Shown here piece by piece: positions 24,432-32,438 of a DNA stretch of 64,000 nt (the first letter of the stretch is position 1; every line of letters begins with the position of its first letter). A program made the translations under genes and the position numbers. The DNA comes from a virus. The stretch spans positions 62,001 through 126,000 of the IMG/VR virus record IMGVR_UViG_3300036770_007539; one strand, 5' to 3'. The notes under the pieces are model-generated. The model did no database searches, was not told where the DNA came from, and saw nothing but the letters and a program-made list of their open reading frames with translations.

Positions 24432-25283
24432 ATGAATTATAAAAAGGCTCTTGAATTATTAGAATTAACCGAGGGCTTTACTGAAGACCAATTAAAAAAA
24501 CAATTTAGAAAATTAGCTGCCAAATATCATCCAGATATCAACAAAAGCTCTGATGCAGAGAAAAAATCAAAAGAAATTTCCGAAGCTTATAATTTTTTAA
24601 AAGATCCTAAAAACTGGAATATACCATCAAACAGATCTACTAACCCGGCTGGGTATCATACTGTTAAAGTTAATATTTCAAGAAATAAACATAAAACCGT
24701 AAATATTGATGATTTATTTTCTGCAATAAAAATGAATTTTTTTAATGTACCTTCGAAAACAATAAAAGTCTCTTTAAGAGATGCGATTTTGGGGTGCAAT
24801 GTCAAGACCAGTGTTGATTGGATAGAATCATGTGCCGAATGCCCAAAGGACAATTCTAAATGCCAACGATGCAATGGCACAAAGCAGGTCAAAAGATCTG
24901 GTAATTGGAATTTAACTTTAATTCCAGGTATTCAACATAATACTACTATTACTTTAGATAGAATTATTAATAATAAAAATTATAAATTTTCTTTTGTAAT
25001 TTTAGTAGACGAGGACCCTAACTGCACTCGCCAGGGAAATGATATCTTTATTAAAAGGCAATTTTCTTTATTAGATGTTTTGCGAGGCGGAAAGTTTGAA
25101 CTGGATACATTTACTAAAAAAATTCAGTTTAATTTAAATCCTGGAACTAAAAACAATGATTTAGTTATAGTTAAAGATAGCGGTCTTCCTAACCATGGAC
25201 ACTATAAAATTATAGTCTTGGTTGATTACCCTAAAGACATAGATAAGTTAATTAATTTCTTAGAGCAAAGTCAAGGTACTTAA
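24432..25283 (+). CDS. DnaJ-like J-domain co-chaperone with reduced zinc region
   Basis: 283 aa. J domain at residues 1-65 with the essential H33-P34-D35 (KYHPDINK) and 'SEAYNFLKDP'. There is no Gly/Phe region. A single four-Cys site (C134, C137, C144, C147: CAEC...CQRCNG) replaces the usual pair of zinc centres. Two C-terminal substrate-binding beta domains follow ('GNDIFIKRQFSLLDVLRGGK', 'IQFNLNPGTKNNDLVIVKDS' then 'GLPNHGHYKIIV'). Should recruit and stimulate host DnaK, possibly for replisome or capsid assembly. The start has only a weak ribosome binding site but the N-terminus matches J-domain boundaries. Stop overlaps the next ATG (TAATG). Confidence 0.88.
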   Translation: MNYKKALELLELTEGFTEDQLKKQFRKLAAKYHPDINKSSDAEKKSKEISEAYNFLKDPKNWNIPSNRSTNPAGYHTVKVNISRNKHKTVNIDDLFSAIKMNFFNVPSKTIKVSLRDAILGCNVKTSVDWIESCAECPKDNSKCQRCNGTKQVKRSGNWNLTLIPGIQHNTTITLDRIINNKNYKFSFVILVDEDPNCTRQGNDIFIKRQFSLLDVLRGGKFELDTFTKKIQFNLNPGTKNNDLVIVKDSGLPNHGHYKIIVLVDYPKDIDKLINFLEQSQGT

Positions 25284-25618
25284 TGAGTTTTTTATTTCAA
25301 TGCCCAAATAAAGATTGTAAAAAAGTTACAGAGCTAGTATTAGATCCTCAAACTAACTTGGCTCATTGCAGTGATTGTGATTGTGAAATATCCGAAGTTA
25401 CGTCTTTTGTTAAAAATTCTTTAAGAGGTATAAAAAAATTTCGAGACTCTAAAAAGAGAGCGGCTTCATTTGCTATGGCTTGCAAGAACTGCCATAAAAA
25501 AATGACTCCATTATTAATTAAAAATAATTTGCATTGCCCAGAGTGTAGAAATATGCATGAAGTTTCTCCGCATTTTAAGAACGTTTTTATTTTAAATTTA
25601 AAACAAAATGAACACTAA
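25283..25618 (+). CDS. double zinc-ribbon protein (111 aa)
   Basis: Two zinc-ribbon halves: C8/C13 (CPNKDC) with C29/C32/C34 (CSDCDC), and C68/C71 (CKNC) with C84/C87 (CPEC). Between them is a basic helix (SLRGIKKFRDSKKRAASF). The layout suggests a nucleic-acid-binding or transcription-associated small protein. It sits between the J-protein and the TOPRIM primase half and overlaps both neighbours. No specific family assigned. Confidence 0.7.
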   Translation: MSFLFQCPNKDCKKVTELVLDPQTNLAHCSDCDCEISEVTSFVKNSLRGIKKFRDSKKRAASFAMACKNCHKKMTPLLIKNNLHCPECRNMHEVSPHFKNVFILNLKQNEH

Positions 25619-26399
25619 TAGTTTTATTAATAATTATATTTTAACTGATAAAATATACAAAGAAGTCATTGACAGATCTTACAATTTATTGTTTACAGAA
25701 AATGGAAAAACTACTTATAATTATATAAAATCAAGAGTTAGTGAAAAAATTATTAGAGATTATGAATTTGGATACTTTCCAAGCTCTTTAGATTTGAATC
25801 AATTGCAAATTGATTTCGATAATCTAAAGAAAGTTAAATTAATATTTCAAAAAAATATTAAAGATAATTTCAATACTATTATCTTTAATAGTTTTTTTGA
25901 AAATCATAATTTAATTTTTCCTATTAAAGATGAGTATAATAATGTTGTAGGTCTTATAGGCAGAACGTTACTGTCAGAAAATGAATACAAATCTAAAGGC
26001 TTAGAAAAATATAAATACACTTTCTTTAGCAAAAGTCATATTTTATTTGGTTTAAATAAGGCGAAAGAATCTATTGCCAATTATGGAACTGTAATTTTGG
26101 TAGAGGGTCAATTGGATTGCATTCAATTACAATCCAATGGAATATACAACGTCGTAGCCTTAGGCGGATTAGATATGCATTATTATCAATATTATCTATT
26201 AAAGAAATATGGAGGTAATAAATTAAAGATTTATGCATTGCTTGATAATGATGAACGTGGACAGCAAGGGATTGTCAAGTTGCAGCAAAAATACAAAGAA
26301 AAAAATGAAATTAAAAAGCTTTCTTTGCCTGGTAATTATAAAGATATAGATGAGTATATTAAAAATAAAAAAGATTTGACCTTTTTAGCAAATATATAA
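25608..26399 (+). CDS. DnaG-type primase, catalytic RNA-polymerase/TOPRIM domain
   Basis: 263 aa. It corresponds to the DnaG catalytic core: 'KTTYNYIKSRVSEKIIRDYE', 'FGYFPSS', 'NLIFPIKDEYNNVVGLIGRT', 'KYKYTFFSKSHILFGLNKAK', then TOPRIM motifs 'VILVEGQLDCIQLQSNG' (Glu about 167), 'VVALGGLDM' and 'YALLDNDERGQQG' (DxDxxG, about 209). The CHC2 zinc domain is absent; it is in the separate gene at 7497, about 18 kb away. No helicase-interaction domain is present. It synthesises RNA primers with the zinc-domain protein in trans (inferred). Overlaps the preceding gene by 11 nt. Confidence 0.88.
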   Translation: MNTNSFINNYILTDKIYKEVIDRSYNLLFTENGKTTYNYIKSRVSEKIIRDYEFGYFPSSLDLNQLQIDFDNLKKVKLIFQKNIKDNFNTIIFNSFFENHNLIFPIKDEYNNVVGLIGRTLLSENEYKSKGLEKYKYTFFSKSHILFGLNKAKESIANYGTVILVEGQLDCIQLQSNGIYNVVALGGLDMHYYQYYLLKKYGGNKLKIYALLDNDERGQQGIVKLQQKYKEKNEIKKLSLPGNYKDIDEYIKNKKDLTFLANI

Positions 26400-26405
26400 G
26401 GATAT

Positions 26406-26879
26406 ATGGCTCGCCAAAGAGATTTTTCTACAAATAGAAGCAATAGTTATCAGTGGGTTATTATGGAAACACCTTTTGATTCTGATACTTTGTCTGATTT
26501 CTCAGACTCTCAAGGGTTTGCAGGTGTAATGAATGATGCAATTTATAAAGAAGAGCTAAAAGAATTAAATGAAAAATTAAAAGAAGAATATTGGAGAATT
26601 GTAGAAAATAATCTTACACCCAGACAACAGCAAGTTTTAAAATTGTTAGCTACCGGAATGACCCAAATAGATGTTGCTAAAGTTTTAAATGTAAATCAAT
26701 CTTCTGTTACAAAATCGGTTCACGGAAACACTGATTACGGAAAGAAAAATGGAAAAAAAAGTAAAAAATCCTATGGCGGAGCCAATAAAAGAATCAAAAA
26801 ATTAGTAGATAAAGACCCTAAAATTCAAGAAATATTGGCTAGAATTGCCGAGATAAAAGAAGAGTTAGAAGGTTTTTAA
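26406..26879 (+). CDS. sigma-70 region-4-like / HTH DNA-binding protein
   Basis: 157 aa. Central helix-turn-helix 'NLTPRQQQVLKLLATGMTQI' then 'DVAKVLNVNQSSVTKSVHGN' matches sigma-70 region 4 or LuxR-type HTH. It is followed by a Lys/Gly-rich linker (YGKKNGKKSKKSYGGANKRI) and a C-terminal helix. The acidic N-terminus lacks sigma region 2, so if it is a sigma factor it is a minimal one. It is positioned just before the structural genes and could direct late transcription, like T4 gp55 in role only. Good AAGGA before ATG 26406. Confidence 0.75.
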   Translation: MARQRDFSTNRSNSYQWVIMETPFDSDTLSDFSDSQGFAGVMNDAIYKEELKELNEKLKEEYWRIVENNLTPRQQQVLKLLATGMTQIDVAKVLNVNQSSVTKSVHGNTDYGKKNGKKSKKSYGGANKRIKKLVDKDPKIQEILARIAEIKEELEGF

Positions 26880-26880
26880 A

Positions 26881-26931
26881 AATATCTATTAATTCTAAAG
26901 TATAATCATAGCTATATTTTTTTATATAATT
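26881..26931 (+). promoter_or_regulatory. AT-rich promoter-like region before the structural block
   Basis: The 64-nt gap contains TATAAT (26901-26906), CTATTAATT upstream of it and TATATAAT (26923-26930) close to the AGGAG of the next gene. This is the boundary between replication and structural genes on the + strand. Promoter activity is inferred from composition and position. Confidence 0.35.
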
Positions 26932-26943
26932 AGGAGTTGGTTA

Positions 26944-27423
26944 ATGTCTAGACCTTCAATAGATTACTCAAACTTAGAGAATGACTTAAATAAATCTAAT
27001 AAAAAAGTTTTTAAATTATCAGATGTTCAACATAAAATTCGTAAAGTTGCATTTGATGTTGTTAGATTTATTGATGGCTCTGATATTGAAGGCTTGTGGA
27101 AAATAGACAAGAATCAACAAGGAGAATATATTGTAGCTCTTTATGATGATTCTGTAGACTCTCTAGAAAAGACTGCATCTGATAAAACTGGATGGAAAGT
27201 TGTTTTATCAAAGCAAAATGATTTGCATGTCTTTTATAAAGAAGAGCCTATAATTAGATTAGCCAGCACTGATTTAGGTATTCCCGAAGAAGAAATGACG
27301 TTGGTTCCAACGTATCTTCCTAATAAACTAGCTAATAATTCGAAATTAGTTAGAGGGCTTTTAAATCAGTTGTCTGAATCTGAGCGTCAAGAATTGTATA
27401 AGAAATATCCTGAACTTGCTTGA
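26944..27423 (+). CDS. hypothetical protein, start of structural block (159 aa)
   Basis: ATG 26944 after AGGAG. Mixed alpha/beta: 'KVAFDVVRFIDGSDIEGLWK' then 'GEYIVALYDDSVDSLEKTAS', 'GWKVVLSKQNDLHVFYKEEP' and a C-terminal helix (LLNQLSESERQELYKKYPEL). It is followed 14 nt later by the 539-aa gene. Presumed virion or assembly protein from context; no family recognised. Confidence 0.65.
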   Translation: MSRPSIDYSNLENDLNKSNKKVFKLSDVQHKIRKVAFDVVRFIDGSDIEGLWKIDKNQQGEYIVALYDDSVDSLEKTASDKTGWKVVLSKQNDLHVFYKEEPIIRLASTDLGIPEEEMTLVPTYLPNKLANNSKLVRGLLNQLSESERQELYKKYPELA

Positions 27424-27437
27424 ATTTAGGAAAATAA

Positions 27438-29057
27438 ATGGATTTTAATCAATTAAACAGTTTTATTTTAAAGACAGCAGAAGCAGTAAAAGAACAAGAA
27501 AGCTTTTTTACTGGAGTATTAGCTAAAAAAGCCGAGCAATTAGCTGAAGTTTTTCCTTACGATATTACGGTCGTAGGCATGTATAATTTCTTAAATAAAA
27601 GAGCTAATTCTCAATCGATGATTTCTCGCTCAGAATTAAAAAAGACATATAATACACTGTATAGCAATAATAATAAATTTGCCACTTATTTTGCCGATGA
27701 ATTAGGTACAAGCTCACAACAAGAAGCTAAACAAGTTGATGATAGAGAAGGGGAAGACTTATTAGTTATTGCAAATAAAAATGTTGATTCTAATTTAGTT
27801 GATACTTTATCTTCATTATTTGATGGCGGTAAAAACGCCGTAATTAAAACGTACACTAAGAAAGCTGCTGTCGCAGCTGAGAAGAATACAATTTATACAT
27901 TAAATTCTTTAGGAATTCATCCTAAATTAGCAGAGGTAGTTGCTGGAAATGATGCATGGTTGGTTTGCCGAGCTGCCTTTGAAACTCCAAAGGGAGAAAC
28001 TTCTGCATTGGTACCAGTTGAAATAGTTGATGGTCAGCCCGTCCTTCCCAATTCATTAGTCTCTTCGGAAGGTCTTATTGAATTAACTGCGTCCACTCTT
28101 TCTGATTACTTGACAAAAAATGCTGGAAAATTATTAAAAATTAATGCTGAGCAAGTATTGAATTTTATTTCAAAGCAAGCCGAGCCATTATCTGAAGTTG
28201 AGCTTGCATTGTTCCGATTAAAAACAGCTTCGGGCAATGAAGTTGTTTTGGACGCACCCGGAGTATTGCTACAAAATCCAAACCTTGACAGAGATGTCAT
28301 TGATGTTCAAATGCCGTCATTTGAGGTTCCAGAAGAATATCAATCTGTTGGAGAAAGACTATCATCTAAAGCTGGTGAAGCCGAGTTAATTCATGGCAAG
28401 CAAGCAATTAATAAAGGCAGAGAATTAATCTTAAGAAAGCTATCTTCTTTTGGATATCAAGCTCAGGTCGGAGTAGCATCATCAGATAAAGAAGGAATTG
28501 TTTACGCTGCTTCTATCGATGGAATTAGAGGTTTTAAAGTACCAGTAAAAATTGCTAATTCACAAGTGTTGCTTCCCACAATGGTTGTAACCGAAAGCTC
28601 TATTAAAGAGTTCTCACCAGAAGGCATTAGCGAAGTAATGCACGAATCTAATGATTTGCAAGCTATGGCAATGGCTTCGCCTCTCTATGACTTAAAGCCT
28701 CAAGAATTATTTGTAAGTTTAGCAGCTGCATTGCAAGAAGAGAATTTTGACAAAGCAGAAGATGCCTTGCATATTCTTAGAGAATCTGGAGATTCTCACT
28801 TTTATAATATGGCATTTAATATTTATAAGCAGGCTCTTAAAGGAGAATTTAACATTCAAAAGCAAGCCTCTTGTGGGTGCTCTCATCCAGTTAAAACAGC
28901 TAATAGCTCAAGCTTAATTTGTAGTCATACTGGACTAGCTGTAAACAAAGTTTATCAAGACAAGTTTGGTCAGTGCCGTCCATTGCACCGCAGAGGAATG
29001 GAGGATGGTTCTGAATCAGCGCATTTCGTAACCTCAAAAGTATATTGGAACTGCTGA
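27438..29057 (+). CDS. large hypothetical virion-type protein with C-terminal Cys cluster (539 aa)
   Basis: AGGA before ATG 27438. N-terminal helical region with repeated K-T/K-A dipeptides (LKTAEAV, AKKAEQLAEV), then several alpha/beta segments ('SLGIHPKLAEVVAGNDAWLV', 'VPVKIANSQVLLPTMVVTES'). Near the C-terminus a zinc-like cluster appears: ASCGCSH, ICSH, GQC and the terminal NC. No enzyme motif is visible. Its size and place at the head of the late block suggest a structural protein. Stop overlaps the next start (TGATG). Confidence 0.65.
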   Translation: MDFNQLNSFILKTAEAVKEQESFFTGVLAKKAEQLAEVFPYDITVVGMYNFLNKRANSQSMISRSELKKTYNTLYSNNNKFATYFADELGTSSQQEAKQVDDREGEDLLVIANKNVDSNLVDTLSSLFDGGKNAVIKTYTKKAAVAAEKNTIYTLNSLGIHPKLAEVVAGNDAWLVCRAAFETPKGETSALVPVEIVDGQPVLPNSLVSSEGLIELTASTLSDYLTKNAGKLLKINAEQVLNFISKQAEPLSEVELALFRLKTASGNEVVLDAPGVLLQNPNLDRDVIDVQMPSFEVPEEYQSVGERLSSKAGEAELIHGKQAINKGRELILRKLSSFGYQAQVGVASSDKEGIVYAASIDGIRGFKVPVKIANSQVLLPTMVVTESSIKEFSPEGISEVMHESNDLQAMAMASPLYDLKPQELFVSLAAALQEENFDKAEDALHILRESGDSHFYNMAFNIYKQALKGEFNIQKQASCGCSHPVKTANSSSLICSHTGLAVNKVYQDKFGQCRPLHRRGMEDGSESAHFVTSKVYWNC

Positions 29058-29827
29058 TGTTAGAATTATTAAAAAAGCTCGAAGAATTGCGTTGTTCTTT
29101 TTTAAATAGAGATCATGAAGTTCTTGATTTAGCAGAACGTGCAGGACCTGATATGTTACAGGCAATTGCAGGCTGCTTTATCGGTTGCGCTCAGTCAGTT
29201 GATGGTCTTGTAAAGGCTCACTCCTACAAGCTTGGAGAAGCGGAGAGAAAAGAATTTGAAGAATTTTGCAAAAACAAAAAAGAAGAAATTGGAGAAGTAG
29301 AAGAAGATTTAGTTGAAAAAGAAGTGACTCCAACAGATTTGGATGCAGTTGCCGCACTAGCAGAAGAATTTTCAAAATCTGGCGATGCACTTTTGCGCAG
29401 ACAGGCTTCTGTATTAGACCAGGTTTTATTGACGTTTGCAGTTCCAGAAGTAAGAATGGAAGAAAAAAAAGCTTATGATGAAAAAATAGCTCAAATCAAA
29501 GAAAATTTAAAAAAAACTCCATCTGAAAAAAAAGCAAAAGTATCTTTTGATCCAAAGCAAGTAGCTGATGTTGTTGATAAAAATGTAAAAAAATATAATC
29601 CATTGGAAGCCCCATTAAAAACTAGAAATTGTATCGATCATCCGGGGCATCATTTAATTAGAGTATCTGATGATGTATATCAATGCTCCTTAGACTATAA
29701 AGAATATAACTTTAAAAGCGGATACACTACATTAAGCGGTAATCAAGTCCCTGGAGGAGATGTTGCTCTTCAATCTCAAGTTCCCAGTTACAGTAATGTT
29801 CGAATGAGTTTTAATCCTGAAAAATAA
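29057..29827 (+). CDS. hypothetical protein (256 aa)
   Basis: The preferred start is ATG 29057, overlapping the previous stop by one base; an in-frame TTG at 29045 is upstream. The N-terminal half is helical with 'LQAIAGCFIGCAQSVDGLVK'. The centre is very acidic and Lys/Glu-rich. The C-terminal part contains 'TRNCIDHPGHHLIRVSDDVY' and 'QCSLDYKEYNFKSGYTTLSG', a small Cys/His-containing domain. Unknown function; likely co-expressed with the 539-aa protein. Confidence 0.65.
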   Translation: MLELLKKLEELRCSFLNRDHEVLDLAERAGPDMLQAIAGCFIGCAQSVDGLVKAHSYKLGEAERKEFEEFCKNKKEEIGEVEEDLVEKEVTPTDLDAVAALAEEFSKSGDALLRRQASVLDQVLLTFAVPEVRMEEKKAYDEKIAQIKENLKKTPSEKKAKVSFDPKQVADVVDKNVKKYNPLEAPLKTRNCIDHPGHHLIRVSDDVYQCSLDYKEYNFKSGYTTLSGNQVPGGDVALQSQVPSYSNVRMSFNPEK

Positions 29828-29840
29828 TTTAACTTAACAG

Positions 29841-29850
29841 ATATATTAAT
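29841..29850 (+). promoter_or_regulatory. ATATATTAAT element upstream of a stem-loop
   Basis: Identical in core to the elements at 12484 and 23755, 13 nt after the previous stop and directly abutting the hairpin at 29851. Candidate promoter or part of a termination/processing signal. Confidence 0.35.
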
Positions 29851-29883
29851 AAGCAGGGCAAAAGTTGCCCTGCTTATTTTTTT
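29851..29883 (+). terminator. intrinsic terminator (or 5' leader stem-loop)
   Basis: AAGCAGGGCAA (29851-29861) pairs with TTGCCCTGCTT (29865-29875), an 11-bp stem with an AAG triloop, followed by ATTTTTTTT. This is a textbook Rho-independent terminator. It separates the first two structural genes from the putative terminase region, 8 nt before the start codon of the next gene. Confidence 0.85.
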
Positions 29884-29891
29884 GGAGCTTT

Positions 29892-30608
29892 ATGGATTTT
29901 TCTATTATTTTAAATCATCCCAAGAGAAATGAAATTGTATCTAAATTATTAAATGGAATTTCCCCCAAAGAAATTTCAATCTGGTTAAAAACTTTATTCA
30001 ATGATTCGGATGAAGCTCATCTTAGATTGAGTCAAAAAATAATTGAACAGTTTTCTAAAAGTGATTTTTTAAATTATGAAAAACATTTAAATTCAGATAT
30101 TGCAGCTGCTCAAAATGGAGACGAAAAAGCATTAAATTCTTTAAAAAATAATAAAACTTGGAAACAAAGAGTAGATTCTTTGTTGGAAGAAAAAGTTGAT
30201 ATTAAAGATAGATTAAATAAAATGGAATTATTGGTCAGGGATAGAATGGAACAAGTATTTGATTCTATCCAAAATAATCCACAAGGTACAAGGGGAGACC
30301 ATGTATTAATTAAATATTTTGAGCATTATTTAAAATTATTAGAGACATATAATAAAACTATAAACCTTGCCCCCGATATGATTATTCAACATAATCACAC
30401 TGTAGATTACATAGATAAAAGAACTGCTTTTCTTCAAGATTCTATTTATGAAATTTTAGAAGAAATGGATCCTGAATTTGCAACTATATTTTTAGATAAA
30501 TTAAATCAAAAACTAGCAACATTACAATATAATGAAGAGGAGCCAAAACAAATTGGCATTTCAGAAATACAAAAATTAGAATATCAGGTAATATCTAGCG
30601 ATGAATAA
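29892..30608 (+). CDS. possible terminase small subunit
   Basis: Start at ATG 29892 after GGAG (29884-29887); the in-frame ATG at 29865 lies inside the terminator stem. 238 aa. The N-terminal 'NHPKRNEIVSKLLNGISPKE' then 'ISIWLKTLF' reads as a helix-turn-helix like those of small terminases. The rest is helical, with 'RMEQVFDSIQNNPQGTRGDH' and a C-terminal acidic region. Position upstream of the large terminase and portal fits, but small terminases are poorly conserved and three or more genes intervene. Confidence 0.45.
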   Translation: MDFSIILNHPKRNEIVSKLLNGISPKEISIWLKTLFNDSDEAHLRLSQKIIEQFSKSDFLNYEKHLNSDIAAAQNGDEKALNSLKNNKTWKQRVDSLLEEKVDIKDRLNKMELLVRDRMEQVFDSIQNNPQGTRGDHVLIKYFEHYLKLLETYNKTINLAPDMIIQHNHTVDYIDKRTAFLQDSIYEILEEMDPEFATIFLDKLNQKLATLQYNEEEPKQIGISEIQKLEYQVISSDE

Positions 30609-32433
30609 AATCAATAAAACAGCATATCCTCAAGGTCATGCCGATACCCACATTAAATCTTATGATTTAAATAAATGGACGAAGACATCTCATGATATTT
30701 CTATTTATGCTAGACAGGGCTATGATTATAATAAAATAAAAGACGAATTAACAAAAAATTGGGACGAAATGGAAAAAAAAGATTTTGCACATTGGATGAA
30801 ATACTATCAAAGCAATAGCCAGAACGCCTATAAAAAAGCACAATATCTTGAAGTTGCTCCTGGTGCTTTTGTTCCTGGTGCCATGCTTTCTAGTTCGCCC
30901 GATTTGAATGACTTAAAGACAAAAATTAAATTACCAGAAGAAGAAGATCCCCAATTTAAAATTAATAAAAAAATTAGATCTATTCTCAATAGATTAACCT
31001 CTGCTGAGAAACTTGCCACAGATCCGGATGTTCAAAGAGAATTATCCAAGCGATTAGATATTGGTTTGCATAAATGGCTTGAAGAATTACAAAGAGTAAA
31101 AAGATTAATACAAATTGCTCCTATTAAACACGCAAATTCTTCTATTTTAGAGGATTTAATTTTTAAAGAAGCAAATATATTGGCACACAAAGGTTTTCCC
31201 AAAACCGCACAAGAATTAATAAAAGTTGCACAACTTATTCCTACGCCCAAAGATCCTCAAGGATCCCCACCTGCCCCTGCGCCCGCTCCAAATCTTCCTG
31301 GTGGTCCCCCTGGTCCTCCTTTAGACATGCCTCCTCCGCCTGATGCACCTCCTGGCGCTCCTCCTGGTCCTGGTGTTCCTCCAGGCGGACCTCCTGGCGC
31401 ACCCCCAGCACCTCCAGGCGGCGGGCTAATTCCCACCGATCCTAGCCAGCTTCCTCCGCTTAAACCAAATCCTCCAAAGCCTGCAGAAAAGCCAAAGCCC
31501 AAAGGGCAAGAAGCATTGGATGAAATGCTTGGCAATTTAAATTCAAATAAAAATAAAGATAATAATAATATCGTAGACCCTCTTGTAGATGATTTGGCAG
31601 GAATGACAATTCAAGCCAAAGAAGATGAGTTTGCTGAGATAGAAATTGTTGCTCAAGCTCTTCCTCCAGAAATGGCTACAACGCCTGTAGATGTTCCATT
31701 TTCAGCGCCATCAGCTATTCCTGTGCCATCCCCAGAACCAACTGGATTGCCAAATGCTAATCTTCCCGCATCAACTCCAGTAAAGGCTCCCCCTGCTTCA
31801 GCAGTTAAGCCTAAACCAACAATTGAAGTTTCTGAAGATGAAGATAAATTTGCAGACACTGTAATTCATAAAAAGACAGATGACTTATTAGAAAGTGCTC
31901 TTTCTTCAATTACAATAACAGATGTAATTGAAAGACTAGATACTTTAGTTAACTTATTTAGAACTAGAGAGATACCAAGACAATTAGCCATCATCGATCT
32001 TATGATGGATCAATTAAATTTAAGTTCATTCTTCCCAGGTCTAGCAGAAGCTTCTTCTAAAAGCTTGGAAAGCAATCAATATGCTCTTTCTCGTATTGAA
32101 GAAGTTTTATCTAAGCTCAAGGGCTCAATTAAAAATGACAAATCTAAAGAAATAGATCTTTTAGGTCAAGAAGCATCTACATCTCCTGATGCACTTGATG
32201 TAGAAGGTGTTAGATCGAGTCTACAGTCCTTAGAAGATAAGGAGAAAGCAAGAAAACAACAAAAGAAACAAGAGGAATTAGCAAAAATAGAAGAAGAAAT
32301 TCCAGAAATAGAAGTAGAAGAAGACTTGGCGCAACCAGTAGAAATGCCTGCCAGCATGACTGGAAGAACAGCTCCATTGGCTCCTCCAATTACGGCTCCA
32401 ACGCCTCCAGCCGCAATCAGACCAACGATATAA
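30601..32433 (+). CDS. proline-rich virion-type protein (610 aa)
   Basis: Overlaps the preceding gene by 8 nt. Residues 1-190 are helical and soluble. At 191-206 is the recurrent helical pattern (ANILAHKGFPKTAQEL). Residues about 220-300 form a long Pro/Gly/Ala linker (repeats such as PPGAPPGPG) with locally high G+C. Further Pro/Ala segments follow, then a helical region 'DVIERLDTLVNLFRTREIPR' and an acidic Lys/Glu coil, ending in another Pro-rich tail. No enzymatic motif. Likely an internal head or connector-associated structural protein; function not known. Confidence 0.65.
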   Translation: MNKINKTAYPQGHADTHIKSYDLNKWTKTSHDISIYARQGYDYNKIKDELTKNWDEMEKKDFAHWMKYYQSNSQNAYKKAQYLEVAPGAFVPGAMLSSSPDLNDLKTKIKLPEEEDPQFKINKKIRSILNRLTSAEKLATDPDVQRELSKRLDIGLHKWLEELQRVKRLIQIAPIKHANSSILEDLIFKEANILAHKGFPKTAQELIKVAQLIPTPKDPQGSPPAPAPAPNLPGGPPGPPLDMPPPPDAPPGAPPGPGVPPGGPPGAPPAPPGGGLIPTDPSQLPPLKPNPPKPAEKPKPKGQEALDEMLGNLNSNKNKDNNNIVDPLVDDLAGMTIQAKEDEFAEIEIVAQALPPEMATTPVDVPFSAPSAIPVPSPEPTGLPNANLPASTPVKAPPASAVKPKPTIEVSEDEDKFADTVIHKKTDDLLESALSSITITDVIERLDTLVNLFRTREIPRQLAIIDLMMDQLNLSSFFPGLAEASSKSLESNQYALSRIEEVLSKLKGSIKNDKSKEIDLLGQEASTSPDALDVEGVRSSLQSLEDKEKARKQQKKQEELAKIEEEIPEIEVEEDLAQPVEMPASMTGRTAPLAPPITAPTPPAAIRPTI

Positions 32434-32438
32434 ATTAA

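Noticed and set aside
31257-31859. Minus-strand Gly-rich frames
   Set aside because: Complement of the Pro-rich linker; Gly runs are an artefact of CCN codons read on the other strand.
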